DNA from: a virus
Virus record (IMG/VR): IMGVR_UViG_3300006810_000492
Span: 1 to 21,244 of that record
Length of the DNA: 21,244 bases
Direction: 5' to 3' (one strand)
In this document: piece after piece, positions 20,795 through 21,244 of the stretch
Numbering within the stretch: the stretch's first letter is position 1
How the letters are laid out: each line of letters begins with the position of its first letter
Notes under the pieces: model-generated
What the model was told of the DNA's origin: nothing
Databases searched by the model: none
What the model saw: only the letters and a program-made list of their open reading frames with translations
Translations under genes and position numbers: made by a program

Positions 20795-21226
20795 CTACTC
20801 ACCATCATATGTCGTCTTAGATCGATGTTCTCGTTGAATCGGATTACCTGGTTGTTCTACTCTATGTAAGTCATTACTGACTGCAAGTTCCTGATTGCGT
20901 GTTTTATTTGCATAATATTCATTACGCTGCGCAACCATTTCCTCTGGCATTTCGCAGAGAACCATTCCTTCAACGCCAATATAACCAGCGAACTTTCCAT
21001 GTTCAATAGTTGCTACCGGAAAATCCTTAGACACTGTCTTTGCATCTCTCGGTTGCCAACCTTCTCTCATTCGTTTCGCCCAATTAGTTGGGTTATCTTG
21101 ACCTAAAATGCTAGTCGCTATCCAACGTTGCTTATATCCTGGCCTCGCTGGTGGCGCCTCTAACAATGATGGCGGTCTCCAAGCTTTTTTACGAGAAAGC
21201 TCATCTCGTGTTTCTTTAGTTGTCAT
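20795..21226 (-). CDS. Conserved phage protein before the capsid cluster, function unknown
   Basis: A 143-residue charged protein: basic N-terminus, Pro-rich stretch (18-30, RPPSLLEAPPARPGY), then QRWIATSILGQDNPTNWAKRMREGWQP, PVATIEHGKFAGYIGVEGMVLCEMPEEMVAQRNEYYANKT and a hydrophilic C-terminus with QREHRSKTT. I recall this layout (NxxxKxREGWxP ... GLVLxxMPxEM ... R) from proteins encoded directly before capsid genes in marine phages. Its role is unknown; a scaffold or assembly role is possible from position. The ATG at 21226 has AAGGAG upstream. The preceding 18 bases to the window edge hold only this leader. Confidence 0.6.
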   Translation of the reverse strand: MTTKETRDELSRKKAWRPPSLLEAPPARPGYKQRWIATSILGQDNPTNWAKRMREGWQPRDAKTVSKDFPVATIEHGKFAGYIGVEGMVLCEMPEEMVAQRNEYYANKTRNQELAVSNDLHRVEQPGNPIQREHRSKTTYDGE

Positions 21227-21244
21227 TATCAGGCTCCTTTTCTA

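Noticed and set aside
20663-20869. Plus-strand open frame of 68 codons with hydrophobic product (holin-like look)
   Set aside because: It spans the strong ribosome site and start of the decoration-like gene on the other strand; hydrophobicity is antisense composition.
1-21244. tRNA genes, integrase, attachment sites or insertion sequences
   Set aside because: No cloverleaf, transposase, integrase motif or terminal inverted repeats were seen by eye on either strand.

Overview
The window looks like the virion-structure and start-of-lysis part of a tailed bacteriophage (Caudoviricetes). The capsid, neck, nozzle-like and internal-protein genes together suggest a short-tailed (podovirus-like) architecture. 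The DNA is AT-rich: hand counts of single 60-base lines range from about 17% to 40% GC. That composition and the look of the proteins resemble phages of marine, SAR11/cyanobacteria-type communities. The host assignment is inference; nothing in the sequence names it. Terminase, portal and replication genes are not in the window. By gene order, portal and terminase should lie beyond the right edge.

Every supported gene is on the minus strand, so the transcript reads from right to left. Order: (i) head, 21226 to 19275: a 143-aa protein, a decoration-like 189-aa protein and the major capsid protein with a terminator-like hairpin after it; (ii) small virion proteins, 19198 to 17954, with a second hairpin inside; (iii) neck, 17954 to 15485: two adaptor/tail-tube-A-like proteins separated by a degenerate zinc-ribbon-like protein and a GT-A glycosyltransferase; (iv) tail appendages, 15472 to 12050: a small virion protein, a protein built of exact 22-residue repeats, a collar-type tail fibre, a four-cysteine protein and an unknown protein; (v) a tightly packed, very AT-rich cassette, 12022 to 9146: a prolyl-hydroxylase-like oxygenase, a second Fe(II)/2-oxoglutarate oxygenase, a sulfotransferase-like protein, a third oxygenase and a cupin/JmjC-like protein; (vi) tail nozzle-like protein and GNAT acetyltransferase, 9106 to 6794; (vii) putative internal/ejected proteins, 6794 to 507, the first ending in an S74 self-processing domain; (viii) a small PD-(D/E)XK-like nuclease and the start of a T4-type lysozyme that runs off the left edge from a TTG start.

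The genes form one densely packed late unit: several junctions are TAATG or ATGA overlaps, while the capsid-region genes have strong, separate Shine-Dalgarno sites. Order (vi)-(vii) parallels T7 genes 12 to 16 (nozzle, small protein, three internal virion proteins), which supports injection-type roles for the large unrecognised proteins. The most unusual feature is the five-gene oxygenase/sulfotransferase cassette between fibre and nozzle genes. With the glycosyltransferase and acetyltransferase it gives this structural region up to seven predicted modifying enzymes, and suggests a system that decorates virion proteins or host surface molecules. That function is a hypothesis.
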